Shown piece by piece: positions 1-11,910 of a stretch of DNA of 64,000 bases (positions are counted from its first letter, which is position 1; every line of letters begins with the position of its first letter). Both the position numbers and the translations under genes were made by a program. The notes beneath the pieces were generated by a model. It worked only from the letters and a program-made list of their open reading frames with translations. It did not search any database and had not been told where the DNA came from. Source of the DNA: Ophiodon elongatus. Taxonomy: Eukaryota; Chordata; Actinopteri; Perciformes; Hexagrammidae. The stretch lies in NCBI GenBank assembly GCA_016806645.1, contig JACSYO010001864.1:102001-166000 (forward strand), written 5' to 3'.

Positions 1-175
1 GCCAACCCAACCCTATTCCATAGACACGCATAGACATGCACTATCGGGCGCTTTCCCGTCATCATCAGTAGGAAGGGAAATACAACTTCTCCTTTAACTT
101 TTCCTTTAAAAAAGAATGCAACAGGAAATAAGCGATGATTTATCCAAACTCATGTTTGACAGCAAAGCAGTTACA

Positions 176-201
176 GTGTGTGTGTGTGTGTGTGTGTGCG
201 T

Positions 202-257
<56 letters not shown>
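176..257 (+). repeat. GT microsatellite
   Basis: An (GT)n array of about 80 bp. It marks a switch: sequence to its left resembles 24,637-24,692, while sequence to its right resembles 18,313-18,365. Confidence 0.95.
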
Positions 258-260
<3 letters not shown>

Positions 261-1065
261 GCAGTCCCTGCTGTGAAGTGTTTAATATTTAACAGCCTTG
301 TTTACTTTGCATGGCTGCTTCCCACACAGCAGATACTGCTCAAATGCTGAGAGACATACAACTTGAAATACAGGAAATAGATACAAAACACAGATTGGAT
401 ATTTCAACAGTGTCCACACAAAGTCTCCCTCACTTCCTTGAGAACAATTTGGAAAATATTCTTATTGTTTTTGGTAGGAAGAAGGAAAATGCTAGAAAGA
501 TGTGTGTTTCCATTCACGGCGTTAACTATTTAATCAAATGAAAGATGACATTTTTGTGTTTTGTGATAAGGGTAGGTGTAATGTAATGAGCTCTGGCTTC
601 AGCATGCACCTTTTCAGCCATTAGTACCTGCCTGTTAATATTTTCTTTAAACTTAAAGACCAACTTAAAGATCAGTTTGAGACTAAAAGTACTAAAACGC
701 ATTAAATGGTACTCTGGGGACATCGTAGTTCCAGGCACCTCTTGCTAAATCTTCTCTTTACCCACTTTGCTGGATAGAAGTTTATATATCTTCATACCTT
801 GGGCCAACACAATAGAAATGTGCGGGAGAGCAGGACTGGTATGTGTCATTCTTTCCCAGGAGTTTGAGCTTTCTTCTTTGTAAATACAGTAGCCTGCTGC
901 AAAGTGCAGCAATGATTATCCCCAGTTAAAATGACAACCTGCTCGAGTGAGTCGTACAGATTTTAATCATTTATTACAATCTCCTCGAGCATCAGAGTGC
1001 AACAGGAAAGAGACAAAACTATTATGGCTCTAAAAGTAGTAAATGTGTCTCAGTAAAGATTCAGT

Positions 1066-1115
<50 letters not shown>
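1066..1115 (+). repeat. CA microsatellite at the left edge of the high-identity core
   Basis: An (AC)n array of about 50 bp; the copy B partner is 25,722-25,779. The copies are diverged to its left and near-identical to its right. Confidence 0.95.
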
Positions 1116-1116
<1 letters not shown>

Positions 1117-1309
1117 TGCAGTCATTTATCAAGATAAGCTCAAGTGGAGGATAAATTAATGAGTGAAACCTATTACAACCTAAATCTATTTATCTTTTTC
1201 TCAGTAAGAAGAACGTTTGAGAGTTGTCTTTGATGGATTGAATCTGACATGTTTTGGAACCGCCACTTTATTCATCACCATGTACCTACATGAGGACCAG
1301 CCGACAGCC

Positions 1310-2110
1310 TTAAAGGAATAGTTTGACATTTTGGGAATTACACTTTTTTGCTGAGAGTTAGATGAGAAGACCAATACCACTGTAGTGGTTGTATTGGTCT
1401 TTTGTTATTCTTCACTGATTCATAACCACATCCGAAAGACGATGGGAGCCTGCGTAATGTGTTGAGCTTAAATGGGAATAACAGTAAAAGAATTATGATG
1501 CTTTGTCGTCAGCTCTTTTATTAACAACAGACTTGAGTCTGTGTTAAAAGTGGAGTGTACAGAAGCAGCACAGGGAGGGAACACAACTTTATTAAATAAT
1601 CAATATAGTTCCTGTTGTGGCTGGATTTTTTCCATTTATTGCGTATTCTGCTCAATGATTGCTAACTTCCTTAAAACCTAATTCTGTATAAACTTCACAA
1701 CTATTTCCTATATGACTGCTAGTGAGGCGCCACAGGAACTCACTTACGGACCTCAGTAATTGACCACCCACAGAATACTAGAGAGATTGGATCAAAGTTC
1801 AATTCACGTAGATTTATTTGCAATGCACAGATTACAAATAAACCGAGTTGCTGTCCGGAAATACAACCCACGAACATTCAGATTGACATAGTTTTTATAA
1901 TGACACATTCTGATTCAGGTTCAGCCCCCGGTCCCACCCCTTAACCCCGCTTAGCTTAGCTTAGCATAAAGACTGAAAACAGGGGAAAAAGCTAGCCTGG
2001 CTCTGTCCATAGGTACAAATACAAAATTCACCTACAAGCACCTCCAAAGCTCACTAATTAACATGTTATATCTTTTTTGTTTAATCTGTACAAAAGAGAG
2101 CATTAGAGAA
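1310..2110 (+). repeat. Foldback percomorph repeat fragments, copy A
   Basis: Starts with AAGGAATAGTTTGACATTTT near 1,313 and contains a hairpin at 1,367-1,401. The internal core TTAGCTTAGCATAAAGACTG appears at about 1,950, running to a TTTAATCTGTACAAAAG end. I recognise this as a common non-autonomous foldback repeat of percomorph fishes, interrupted here by unrelated sequence. Confidence 0.5.
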
Positions 2111-2995
2111 TCCTTCGGCTCTGATTGGAGATCATCAGGGTGCCAGAGGACCTTAAATTTAGCACTTGTATTAACTCACCGCAGGAATGGAGGGCTACAG
2201 TCCTGTCACTGTTGGAAAATTAGCAAAAAGTTCAGCTCTTTATGGTTAAAACAAAAAAGGGGGTAATATGCTGGAGACAGAGGAAGTGAATGGGTGTTGC
2301 TTTGAAAGGCAGTAATGGAGAGAGAGAGAGAGAAATTCAATGTGTCATCAAGTCTGCCATTGATTAGAAGCTACTGTACGGTTCAGGCAACGAGCCAAAG
2401 GCTGCATCTCATCCCAGACCAATAAAAGCCCTGTTGGCCAAGTGAACAGCAACTTGCTATTGAAGCTGTTGCTATTAAACATGAATATGTAACCAAATGT
2501 TCCACAAACATGACCTTGACATGGACCTTGTGTTGAGACTATTTTAAATACACCAAAGCTCCACTGAAGATTCACCAATGCAGCTGCGCTTGTTTTGATA
2601 CTGTAACAGCTGGTTTGTTCCTCATGCATGATATCCGTTTCTAATGCCATTAAAGTTTTTTAACTGCAATCTTGGCCTTGTGGGAAATGGTGTTTGCTGA
2701 AGATGTTAAAAACGGAATTAAATCTGATGATATTGTATATTTCTCTTGTAATAATCAGCCTGACACCTCTTACATCTATCATCCTCATCGTCTATCCTGT
2801 TACTCCTCTACCTCTTTACAAAGTGCTGTAGAAATGAGTGCTTAAACTCGGAAATGAGCTAGTCCCTATAGTCTAGAAAGTCATTGTTGTTGTTTTTTTT
2901 ATGTGTTTTGGTAAGATGCCTGAAATAAGGTCTGTGGTTAACACAAGTTTAAGAGATCTTAACGTTTTGATCTACAAAATAAAATATATCAGTAG

Positions 2996-3365
2996 ATACC
3001 GGTCATGTTCGGCAGAACGAAGAAGGCAGGACCCAAATGTAGACTCATGAGGACGCGCGTAGTTGAGTTCAAAACAAGGAATTTAATGAAACGACTAGGC
3101 GAACCAGACACAGGAACCAGGATCAAGCCAAACACGGGAAACACTAAGCTGCAAACAACCCAAGAATAGCAGACAAACGGACAAGGAGGCACAAGACAAA
3201 CAGGGCTTAAATACACAGGGCAGGTGCAGGTGATCAGACACAGGAGGATTCAATTTAGACAATCACAAGGACAGGAAGTGAAGGGACCTGGGGAAACACA
3301 AGACAGGGAACTTTTCAAAATAAGACAGGAAGTGACCACCTAAAACCCCAAACTGTGACAATACC
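2996..3365 (-). mobile_element. Solo LTR, Gypsy-type, copy A
   Basis: A 360-bp element at 3,001-3,360, read on the minus strand: it starts TGTCACAG, carries an ATTAAA poly(A)-type signal and ends near CATGACC. It is flanked by the 5-bp duplication ATACC at 2,996-3,000 and 3,361-3,365, the size expected for LTR element integration. No internal region adjoins it, so it is a solo LTR left by recombination. It resembles LTRs of fish Ty3/Gypsy elements that I know by sight; the family name is not certain. Confidence 0.7.
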
Positions 3366-4759
3366 CCGCAAATTTAGAAGCTGTGACGTCTCAAAAAAGG
3401 CGTTTGCTAACAAGTTAAGATTATCTTGCTGAACAAAACGTGTGAGTATCATAAACTTGCCACAAAGTTTCCGCAATAATCCAAAGTTTAATGGAATAAT
3501 CCCATTTGATTTTTTGTTGAGGGAACCAGTAAGATGTTGTAGCGGTTTATTTGACCTTTTTTGCATTCGATGGAAACAGATGCAGACGGATTCTCACAGC
3601 CTGCATGCAAATCTATCTCCATCTGTCGTTACATGTTTTACAGCAATCATATGTAAACACGAGTAACTGTTAGCCTGTGTTTGAACACAGTTCAAACTTA
3701 CTGGAACACTGCTGTTCCAGTAAAACCTTGGAAAGTAAACGCTGTACATCAGGGCAGGTCATCATTGGTGAGTCAGTTTATGAGGTAAAATTTGTCATAA
3801 ACTAATGTGGACAACAGTCCTGCAATAAATTATGAAGGTTATAATATTAAAATGGTTTCAGAGAAGTGCTGAATAAAACATATCTAACATGATAATTTGA
3901 TCACACATAGAGGAGAAAGAGTAACAAAACATGCATTAACCCATGTGTTCAAATAAAGCCTCATTGTTTTTTATCTGGTGTGTCACCCAAAGGATTCAGC
4001 TTTTTTAAGAGTCCTGAACTGGTGCTGAAAACTTGAACTCCAGATGTAAACACACCCATTAAACAGTACAGCTTATTGTAACACACAACTCGATGATTTT
4101 CTATCCTGCGGTTTTACTCTGTGTGGTGTAAATTTTGACCGAATAAAGGGAGACCTACAAAGACAATTTGTCTTTGTGTATTTTAATAAACTTCTGCGCA
4201 GAAGGACCGAAATCGACAAGTGACAATCAAACGTCTGCCACGAAATCGGTCCCGAGCGCATCCTTACTGGGGGTTTTATACCCATAAGGACAAAGAATCA
4301 ATACTTACATTCATGACAGAATTAGATATGTCTAATCATACAAACAAAGAGGCTTCACTAAAGAACATGGGACTTTCCAAAATGAAGGCACACTCTTGGC
4401 TTGGACAGACGGGAAAAGGTTAATGTGCAGACTAGGCTATATTTCAAACTCACATCAGTGTGGTATACAGATTAGGCATTGTAATGACCAACACAGTTTG
4501 AATGCAATTCAGAAGTTTTAGGATGCCCCTCGGCAGATAAAGGGAGTCAGCCGACAGCGGTTCAGTTGAAGTTCAACTAGAAAGGGGCCAGTCATGCCTT
4601 CCCCCAGGCCAGAAGAGCAGTAAAACACAGAGAGTAATATTTGATACAAGGATTAATAGTAATTTTTCCTCTACACTCTGTAGCGAGTCAATTGATCATT
4701 GATCAGTTAAAAACCTCACCCACACACGTGCACATAGAAAGCCTGAATCAGTTGATGCG

Positions 4760-5000
4760 TGTTGTTCCCCAGGGCTGGGAAAGACATGCTTTTAGTGGGG
4801 AGCTTTTTTTAAGATACAGTGTCTCCATATGGAGAGAAGATGCTAGTTTTGCCAGTCCCTACCCTTTGAAATTCTCTCCCGACAGAGATCCGTAATGCTG
4901 CATCTATGGACACTGTCAGAAGACAAATGAAAACCTCCCTGCTCACCAAAGCTGGACTTCTTATTCTCTGTTCTTGTACCCCGACATGTGTAAAGCGTCC
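4760..5000 (+). mobile_element. Degraded LINE ORF2 C-terminal remnant, copy A
   Basis: One plus-strand frame reads approximately NSLPTEIRNAASMDTVRRQMK then TSLLTKAGLL at about 4,875-4,960. This resembles the end of LINE reverse transcriptase proteins, where a 'W-N-SLP...R-A-S-..F/VR.LK..L' pattern is common. No upstream domain is intact. Confidence 0.4.
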
Positions 5001-6583
5001 GTGGGTCCTTTTAAAGGCACCATAAAAATGCAAGCTGTCATTATTAATATTTCACTTATTGTAATTCTCAAAGAGCTCTTTGATGCATGTGAAGAACAAG
5101 TAAGGGATAATGTACAGCGAGCGGTTCATGCTCATGACGCATTACCCCAACTTATTACATGGCTATTTACCAAAGACATAAATTATTTTAACAACATATT
5201 GATTTAAGAGTCAGAACTGTTATTCATAGTAGCGATATGCCATACAGAAAAAACACGCCGTAGAATGCCATAATTGACCAATCAAAATTGAGTATTTAAC
5301 AAAACTGTGTACACATTTATCAAGCGACTACTTACAGCAAAGTGTAAGAGTGACGTTAAGAGCAGCTCTTGAGGGATCATATGATTAATCACATTTTTGG
5401 TCAAAGCTGTAACAGCCAATCAGACACAAGGATTTGCTCCATTTATGCAGTGTTGTTTACTCTTTTTACTCTTCTTCTTCTTCTTCTTCTTCTTCTACTT
5501 CTTCTTCACTCTTAAATCCTCATATTGCATCCAGGAATATGTTATTCTGCAAAAACATATTTGGTTTTAATTTTCTAAATTAATTTTATTCGTGCGAAAT
5601 TTCCAGTAGAGTGTACAGTTACAAGTTAACAACAATCTTGTATATTTAGAATTTTTAAATGGGGTTTGATATTCAGACTAAAACTACCTATTTATGAGTT
5701 AATGTAATAGTTCAGGTAATGTTATTCATAATAAAACAAAATATGTCCACCAGTCACTCACCAGAATCCATTTTTAAAGCACGGTTTGTTCACTGCTAAA
5801 TGCGATCCATTGCTTGGTTGATGTGGTGTTAGTGTCCCCCAAGTCGGTGCTCTTACATTGTCCACAAGTCATAGACACATTTTTCTTCCAATAACAATTT
5901 GACTTCTTCAACCAGCAAGTCAACTTTGTAAGCATTTTCTTCTTCGCTGCCTCACATTTTCCATATGTTTTAAGTGCTCTGAGTACACAACTTCAACGTT
6001 GCTTCTTGGATCAGTGATTCTGTTTGTGTGTACAACACTGTGAATATTATCACGATCATCAGTGTACAGAAACTTGCGTGACGTTATAAGTAGAACAACT
6101 GTTTTTTCTCGCTGACCTCAGGAAGTTATCCTTAATATTAAAACGTGTGGCTGCCACAGTTGGTCTACTGACTAAGAGAGACATCCAGCCTTTAGACTCT
6201 GGAAAGGTAAGAACATGATGTTTTATTATGGGAGTGACCAGGATGGGGGCTGTATTGGGAATACGCAGGTCAGAAATAATAAACAGGTGCCACGGGTGTG
6301 GTTGCGCCATCGTTGGCTGTCGTCAGTGAGTATGTTATTCTGGTATTCCGTGTATGGTGTATGTATTATTCAACGGTGCTACAAGAGCGGCGCTTGGTTC
6401 ACACTCTCCGTTGTGTTGAATCAACATTGGGCTGCCTCTGGAACAGTAGGAACCTGTGTGTGTATTTCGTCGTCGTTATGCTCCAGTGGGTCCGTAGGTG
6501 CAGGTACCTTTTTACAATGACTAGCGTGTATCCAGGTAACTCACTCAGCCACCTTTACAGCCGAATGGGTGGTGAGGAGAATC

Positions 6584-6660
6584 TAAGATAAGATAAGATA
6601 AGATAAGATAATCCTTTATTAGTCCCGCAGTGGGGAAATGTACAGGATTACAGCAGCAGA
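6584..6660 (-). mobile_element. LINE-type 3' tail, copy A
   Basis: A run of five to six AGATA/TAAGA pentamers followed by ATCCTTTATTAGTCCCGCAG. On the minus strand this reads as the AATAAAGGATTATCTTATC end typical of truncated fish non-LTR retrotransposons. Only the extreme 3' end is recognisable. Confidence 0.5.
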
Positions 6661-7392
6661 AGGTGAAGTGCAAACAAGAGTCATGTGCCAGGTACTTGTG
6701 ACAGAATGGTAGGTGCTCTGGTTTGGACCGCCTTCGTCGAAGATGGGAGTGCGAACAGGCAAATTTTTACAGGAACCAATTATTGCAGGCTGTAGAAGAG
6801 AGTTAAACACAGGTGTAATACAATCAATGACCTCTTGTTTTAGTGGATACTGTGGTTTGCAGGGACTGTAAATTGACTTTGGACTAATGACCACAGGTTG
6901 AGGATTCCTTAGGTCATACTTTCCCATTGCCCACAAAGAAGATGGGACTTTGTGCAGAGCTGGAGGGAGAAAAGAGGTATCAGCCAGAAATGCAGCAGTG
7001 TGTGGAGTTGGGAGGTCATGTTCATCCAACAGATACACAGATCTGAGTGCATGTGTATTGATATGAAATGGTTGTTTGTGAATGCCTGTGAATGGTGAAT
7101 ACAAAACTTGAGGATTATCTGTCGTCTGCCAATCAGAGATGGAGTGACATGTTTGCACAAAGGGACCCAAGTCTTTCCACCCCCTCTCTCTTGTGCTGCA
7201 GGAGTATGTCTCCCTTTCCATCTGCATGCCCAAACTTTTCTTGTGACTTTCAATAATATCCAACTGTTTGACATTTCCTTTTTTTCTCTTTCTAATTCTG
7301 ATTTCACCCTTTTTCTTTTCTAGTTCTGTCTGTAACTTTTCTATTTGATTAAGGCTAAATAATCCCCCTCGAGGAAATCCACATTCATTCAT
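6619..7392 (-). pseudogene. Endogenous retrovirus pol fragment, copy A
   Basis: A 257-codon open frame on the minus strand, downstream of the minus-strand LTR. Residues about 150-225 resemble the start of a retroviral reverse transcriptase domain (SSLWAMGKYD, then PQYPLKQEVIDCITPVFNSLL, then PVRTPIF). The frame leaves the family right after that and ends in unrelated sequence next to a LINE-type 3' tail, so the polymerase core, RNase H and integrase are all absent. Between LTR and this frame a short MG-initiated frame (about 7,660-7,720, minus) could be the start of gag and stops after roughly 20 codons. This is a broken relic with no complete viral gene. Confidence 0.6.
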
Positions 7393-7896
7393 TCATCATG
7401 CAATCGTTTGCAACTCACGTCCCCATATTTATTTTTCATGAACGTGACATTAGGTACATCAGGCGGCGGTACCTGGCATTTACTTCCCTTTGATCCCATT
7501 TTTCTTTATGAGGCTAATGCGCGTTATTATAAACACAGTAGTCACTGTGAGTCTTTGATTAGATTCTGGCACAATCAAAGCCAAAGTCGTCACCCTAGAC
7601 ACATTTATCCCTATGGACTCTTCATCTCTTAGGTCAAAGGACTCCAATGTTTAATGTCTACCTTTAAGATATTCAATGTGACTGTCAAACATCCACCCTT
7701 GTTTTCCCATTGTTAACCAAATAGGTCCGTCAGGATCCTAGTAAAGACGATCAGGATCCTCTGGGGACCGGCCCTCTCATCTCTCAAGGTTTTTTATAGA
7801 GGTAGAGGCAGGAGGAATTTTCCTCCTGGATGATCAGGTCACCGTTCGCAGTTGGTCCTGACGATCTTTCAAAGGATCTTGTCCGTGACGCCAAGT

Positions 7897-8336
7897 TGTG
7901 GTGGAAATTGATCTTTGCCGCTGTGAGTCATTTAAAGCTGAAATGATGAATATTGTAAAACAGAACTTATCAATGAAATTATTTATTCTTGCAAGAAGAG
8001 GCACAGTTATACAGAGTCACAAAGAGTATGTGGAAGTGAGACCTCCAGAGTTAAAGTCACACTCAGTTATATAGAGAGTGAGGCCATGGTTGGGGGAGAC
8101 ATGCATTGGGTGGGGAGACGTATATTGGAACGTGTACTGAGAACATCATGTCTGTTCTCCCTTTGGAGTGGGACACTTTCCTTGGATTGTTATTCGAAGA
8201 CAGCAAAGAGGATATGCATGCAGTGGGGCAACTTCTGCATGAACCACAAGTCACATATGGCAAGCTTTGATAGTCTATTCTATTTACTTATATGAGAATA
8301 TAAAATACTCCTCAGAATATAAAATTTCCCATTACA
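7897..8336 (-). mobile_element. Endogenous retrovirus 5' LTR, copy A
   Basis: Read on the minus strand, a 440-bp block begins TGTAATGG and ends CCACCACA. It contains CTATATAA as a TATA box and, about 100 bp further on, AATAAATAA as a poly(A) signal, the order expected for U3-R-U5. Three bases after the end comes TGGCGTCACGGACAAG (7,893 down to 7,878), a plausible tRNA primer binding site because it begins TGG. A leader and degraded coding remnants follow at lower coordinates. No matching 3' LTR was found, so the provirus is truncated. Confidence 0.65.
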
Positions 8337-8629
8337 CTTTGCTGTTGCAATTTTGAACAAAAGGTGGTGTGATAGTTGCTGTATTCCTGCAAAATTAACA
8401 CAGAAATTAAAAGTGAACTGATTTACGCAGTAGATTGTAAAATCTGTTTTCTCAAAACTCTTTAATCTTTAGTTCCCACCCATCATTACCGACGCACATT
8501 TCAGAATTGTAAGCATCTATTTGACGTTTCATGCCGAAATGAACAATGGGAGTTGTGGGGCGTTTTCCTATGAAAGCCAGGAACAGGTTGCTGGCTTTAG
8601 AGTGTCAGTTTCCACTCATTACAAGCATA

Positions 8630-8915
8630 CAGTCTTTTCAAAATAAGTTACCGTCTTCACAGAAAACAAAAAGTTAGGTTTATGTAACAAAACTACTTAG
8701 TTTAGGTAAAGATCGTTGTTTGGGTTAAAATAACTATGGAAGTGCCGTTACTGAAGTATGCCGTTACGGAAGTATGCCGTTACGGAAGTATGCCAGTTAC
8801 GTGACAAATGAATCAACATTGCCTCCTATGTTCACATGGGGAACAAACAGAGATCTCCTGGCTGAAAGATCGCTACTTGTTGGACCCATCCACCAATTCC
8901 CCCCGTCCCCCTGAG
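8630..8915 (+). repeat. Dispersed repeat with 19-bp tandem units, copy A
   Basis: It contains CAAAATAAGTTACC, TTTGGGTTAAAATAACTA, three tandem units of about 19 bp (GCCGTTACGGAAGTAT core) at 8,752-8,801, then TGACAAATGAATCAACATTG and a GTTGGACCCATCCACC end. The order matches a family also seen at about 21,770-21,925 and 62,270-62,410. The copy B equivalent is 33,182-33,467. Confidence 0.55.
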
Positions 8916-9176
8916 TAGGATTTTGAGGTTGTTATATTTCCTCCTTCATGATTACGTGCATTAGATATGAAATGATCTTGTAAGAATTACGGCAAATTAT
9001 TTTGTTTAGGTATAGCTACGAAGGCTGGATGAAATCAGCCTGCAGAGAATTGTACCTTCAACTTGGCATCAAAGAAACAGATTTGTTTTTCCACAGTTGT
9101 TAATCTTTTGGGCTGATGAGTTAACTCTATTTGCTGCAACTCCTCTAAGTGTATGCTTCACTCTCTACTTCCACAG

Positions 9177-10262
9177 ATGACGACACCAGTTTCCAAGAAA
9201 ACATTGTGCTTACGAAATATAGCTGCTGTCGGCCTCATGGCATCTATTCTGGCATTCTTTCTGTATTTTGAACCTCCATCTCCTGTTTGCCCCCCTACAT
9301 TATCTCAAGAGGAAATTCGTCAGGTCATGTATCCACATGAAAAGCCCATAGTCCTGCTGTGGTTTTGGCCTCTCGGTGTGAAGTTTGATTTCAAACTCTG
9401 CTCAACCTACTTCCACATTGATAGCTGTGTTCTGACAGATGACAGATCCCTCTACAGCAAAGCACAGGGAGTCATTTTCTTCCACAGAGATATAGACTGG
9501 CATTTGCAAAACATGCCGCAGGACCCCCGTCCAGCTTTTCAGAAGTGGATTTGGTTCCATGTGGAATCGCCGACAAACACAAAGAAAATACCGGGTCTGG
9601 ACCACCTGTTTAACTTAACGCTGAGCTACAGAAGAGATGCTGACATTATCGTGAGGAATGAGCTCACAATCAGCAGAAAGACAGAAATGAAAGATGACTT
9701 TGTTCTACCCAAGAAAGACAAACTAGTCTGCTGGATTGTCAGTAACAAAGTCCCTGAAACTGGAACAGCTGTGAGAGAACAATATTATCGTGAACTATCC
9801 AAACACATCAAGATCCACGTCTTTGGTAAAGCCTATGAAGGGCACCATTTGAGTTATGAGGACTATTATTCAACCATTGCTAGCTGTAAGTTTTACTTGT
9901 CATTTGAGAACTCGATCCACAGAGACTACATCACAGAGAAGGTTAACGGGCCCCTCGTGGCGGGGACGGTCCCTGTAGTTTTGGGTCCAACAAGAGAAAA
10001 CTATGAGCAGTTCCTCCCTGCCGACGCCTTCATTCACATAAATGATTTCCCTGATGCAAAGTCACTGGCAGACTTTCTGCTGGACATGAAGGACGAGACA
10101 TACGCACGTTACTTTGAGTGGAGGAAGTTCTTCACAGCCACCCCTCATCTGCTGTCAGGAAACAATGAATTCATTCATCCTATCTGCCTCGCCTGCGACC
10201 ACATGTCAAGAGACAGGGATTTCCATGTAGTTCATGACCTTTATGAGTGGTACTTTACATGA
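9177..10262 (+). CDS. FUT9-like alpha-1,3-fucosyltransferase, gene 1, copy A
   Basis: A glycosyltransferase family 10 enzyme of 361 residues. It is expected in the Golgi, transferring fucose from GDP-fucose to the GlcNAc of N-acetyllactosamine (Lewis x type linkage). Layout: short cytosolic tail, membrane anchor at about residues 13-31, stem, then catalytic domain. Visible motifs are FFHRDI (101-106), FQKWIWFHVESP (121-132), FENSIHRDYITEK (243-255), a VPVVLGP segment, and a C-terminal CLAC (337-340). E130 aligns with human FUT9 Glu137, which I recall as the proposed catalytic base, and K255 is the conserved lysine of the donor motif. N146 is in an NLT sequon. An upstream in-frame ATG at 9,153 lies inside a pyrimidine-rich tract ending in CAG right before 9,177, so I start at 9,177: a single coding exon behind a 5'UTR intron. 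Poly(A) signals lie at 10,698-10,707. The product is identical to copy B. Confidence 0.9.
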   Translation: MTTPVSKKTLCLRNIAAVGLMASILAFFLYFEPPSPVCPPTLSQEEIRQVMYPHEKPIVLLWFWPLGVKFDFKLCSTYFHIDSCVLTDDRSLYSKAQGVIFFHRDIDWHLQNMPQDPRPAFQKWIWFHVESPTNTKKIPGLDHLFNLTLSYRRDADIIVRNELTISRKTEMKDDFVLPKKDKLVCWIVSNKVPETGTAVREQYYRELSKHIKIHVFGKAYEGHHLSYEDYYSTIASCKFYLSFENSIHRDYITEKVNGPLVAGTVPVVLGPTRENYEQFLPADAFIHINDFPDAKSLADFLLDMKDETYARYFEWRKFFTATPHLLSGNNEFIHPICLACDHMSRDRDFHVVHDLYEWYFT

Positions 10263-11903
10263 AAACATCAATGAGAACGTCGTTTGATAGTGGCTCACAC
10301 ATGTAGATAGACACTTGAGTATTTTGCACACTGTATTCTGTTTTAAGTAGTTGTGATCAACTGGCTGAAATAAGTCATGGAATTATTGTAAATTTGGGAA
10401 ATTTATTTGTGTCTGTAGTAGTTAGCTTAGCTTATAGACTGGAAAAAGGGAGAAACAGCTTGCCTGTCTACAAATTGGTGAACTTTAGATGTGCTTGCAG
10501 GCTGATTTTGTTAATGTTATTAATGTAACAATTTTAATTTAATTTTTAATTACCTCCTTTAAACTTTTAGTTTCTCAACCCTGTCATGTAATCATCTCCC
10601 ACTAAAATGTTCAGTGTGTTTTCACAGTGTAGATGGGGATGCAAATCTGGGAAAAGAAAAAGGGACTGCTTCTCTTTGACTGTGTTGTTATTCATGTAAT
10701 AAATAAATTAGTATAAATGTCTGATCCTGGCTGATAATGGCAATATATTTTATGAATTTTAATGGTGCAAGGTGACTTATGATTATTTTACATTTGTTTT
10801 ACACTGATTCAACAACATCTCGGATCTTTGTACTGACCAACATAGTTGTTGTCAAGTAAAGACTAAATATAAAGATTCTAGAGTCTTTGAATGTTTCAAC
10901 ATTCCACTGAACAGTCTGTTGTGTTAATGCTAATAAGTCTAAAGACATAGATACACAATATGGCATTCTTCAAAACTACTACTCCTTCTTTCCTTGATAA
11001 TGTAAATAGTCAAAGGGTGCAAGCCATGTGCATTTAATATGTTTAGTCATGTTAGGCAATTATGTTTCAACCATATAGATGGTCTTCCTCAGGTCAAAGT
11101 GAAGATGTGAACACACCTGTATTTATTAGACAGTTAATGATGAAACTTCATAGCATAATCTCCTGACTAGACATTTTAAGAAAGATAAGAAACTGATGTG
11201 TCATCTTTTTTAATCTTATTGTCTTGTCCTGGATGTGATCTGTGGGAACTGGGACTTAAAACATATATACTGGAATGATGAAAGTTTACTGCACTGCAGC
11301 ATGTTGACACTTTTTATATCTACTTTTTGACATAACAGACATATGGTCTATTATGCATGTGCATGGTTTGTTGATTGATTTATCCCCTAACACATAATAT
11401 AAAATAGGAGACAAGAACATGTAATTTAAGAAAATTCTTTATCTTCTGCTGTACTTCATACAGTATACTATTAATGTCATATTTTGTCATCAAACTTTAG
11501 GAATATTGTCTGGTGTATATGTGGCAGGTAATCTAATCAGGATATGATGACTTGTCATTTCATCACGAGTAAATTCAGCTATATATTAACTTCTTTTTTG
11601 ACTTTACCTGAGGAATTCATTCAAGTGCACTAGTGTGTCAGTGTTTTTTAGGACTATTATTATTTCTAAAGTTACTTGATACTCAAGTATTTTTTTCACG
11701 AAATGCTTTTGTACTCAAGTTATTATTTTGATGACTATACTTGTACTTTACTTGAGTAGTTTTTTGCAAAGTAACAGTTAATTTTCTTCTGATTCAACAG
11801 TTTAGATTTCTTTAAACTCCGTTACTCTCTTAATTCTTTGAGAATTTAACAAATAACTTTGAATGTGTTGCCAATGATTTTGACAATTTCTCTCTCCTTG
11901 CAG
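10263..11903. other. Spacer between fucosyltransferase genes 1 and 2, copy A
   Basis: It holds the gene 1 3'UTR with AATAAA signals at 10,698-10,707, a decayed foldback fragment (about 10,425-10,500), and a decayed MITE-like stretch (TACTTGAGTAG type, about 11,640-11,785). It ends at the splice acceptor of gene 2. An upstream exon for gene 2 is not identifiable. Copy B equivalent: 34,815-36,455. Confidence 0.6.
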
Positions 11904-11910
11904 GTTTAAT

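Noticed and set aside
9153..9176. Upstream in-frame ATG for fucosyltransferase gene 1 (also 33,705)
   Set aside because: It lies in the pyrimidine tract of a splice acceptor that ends immediately before the next ATG; starting there also adds eight residues ahead of an otherwise normal anchor.
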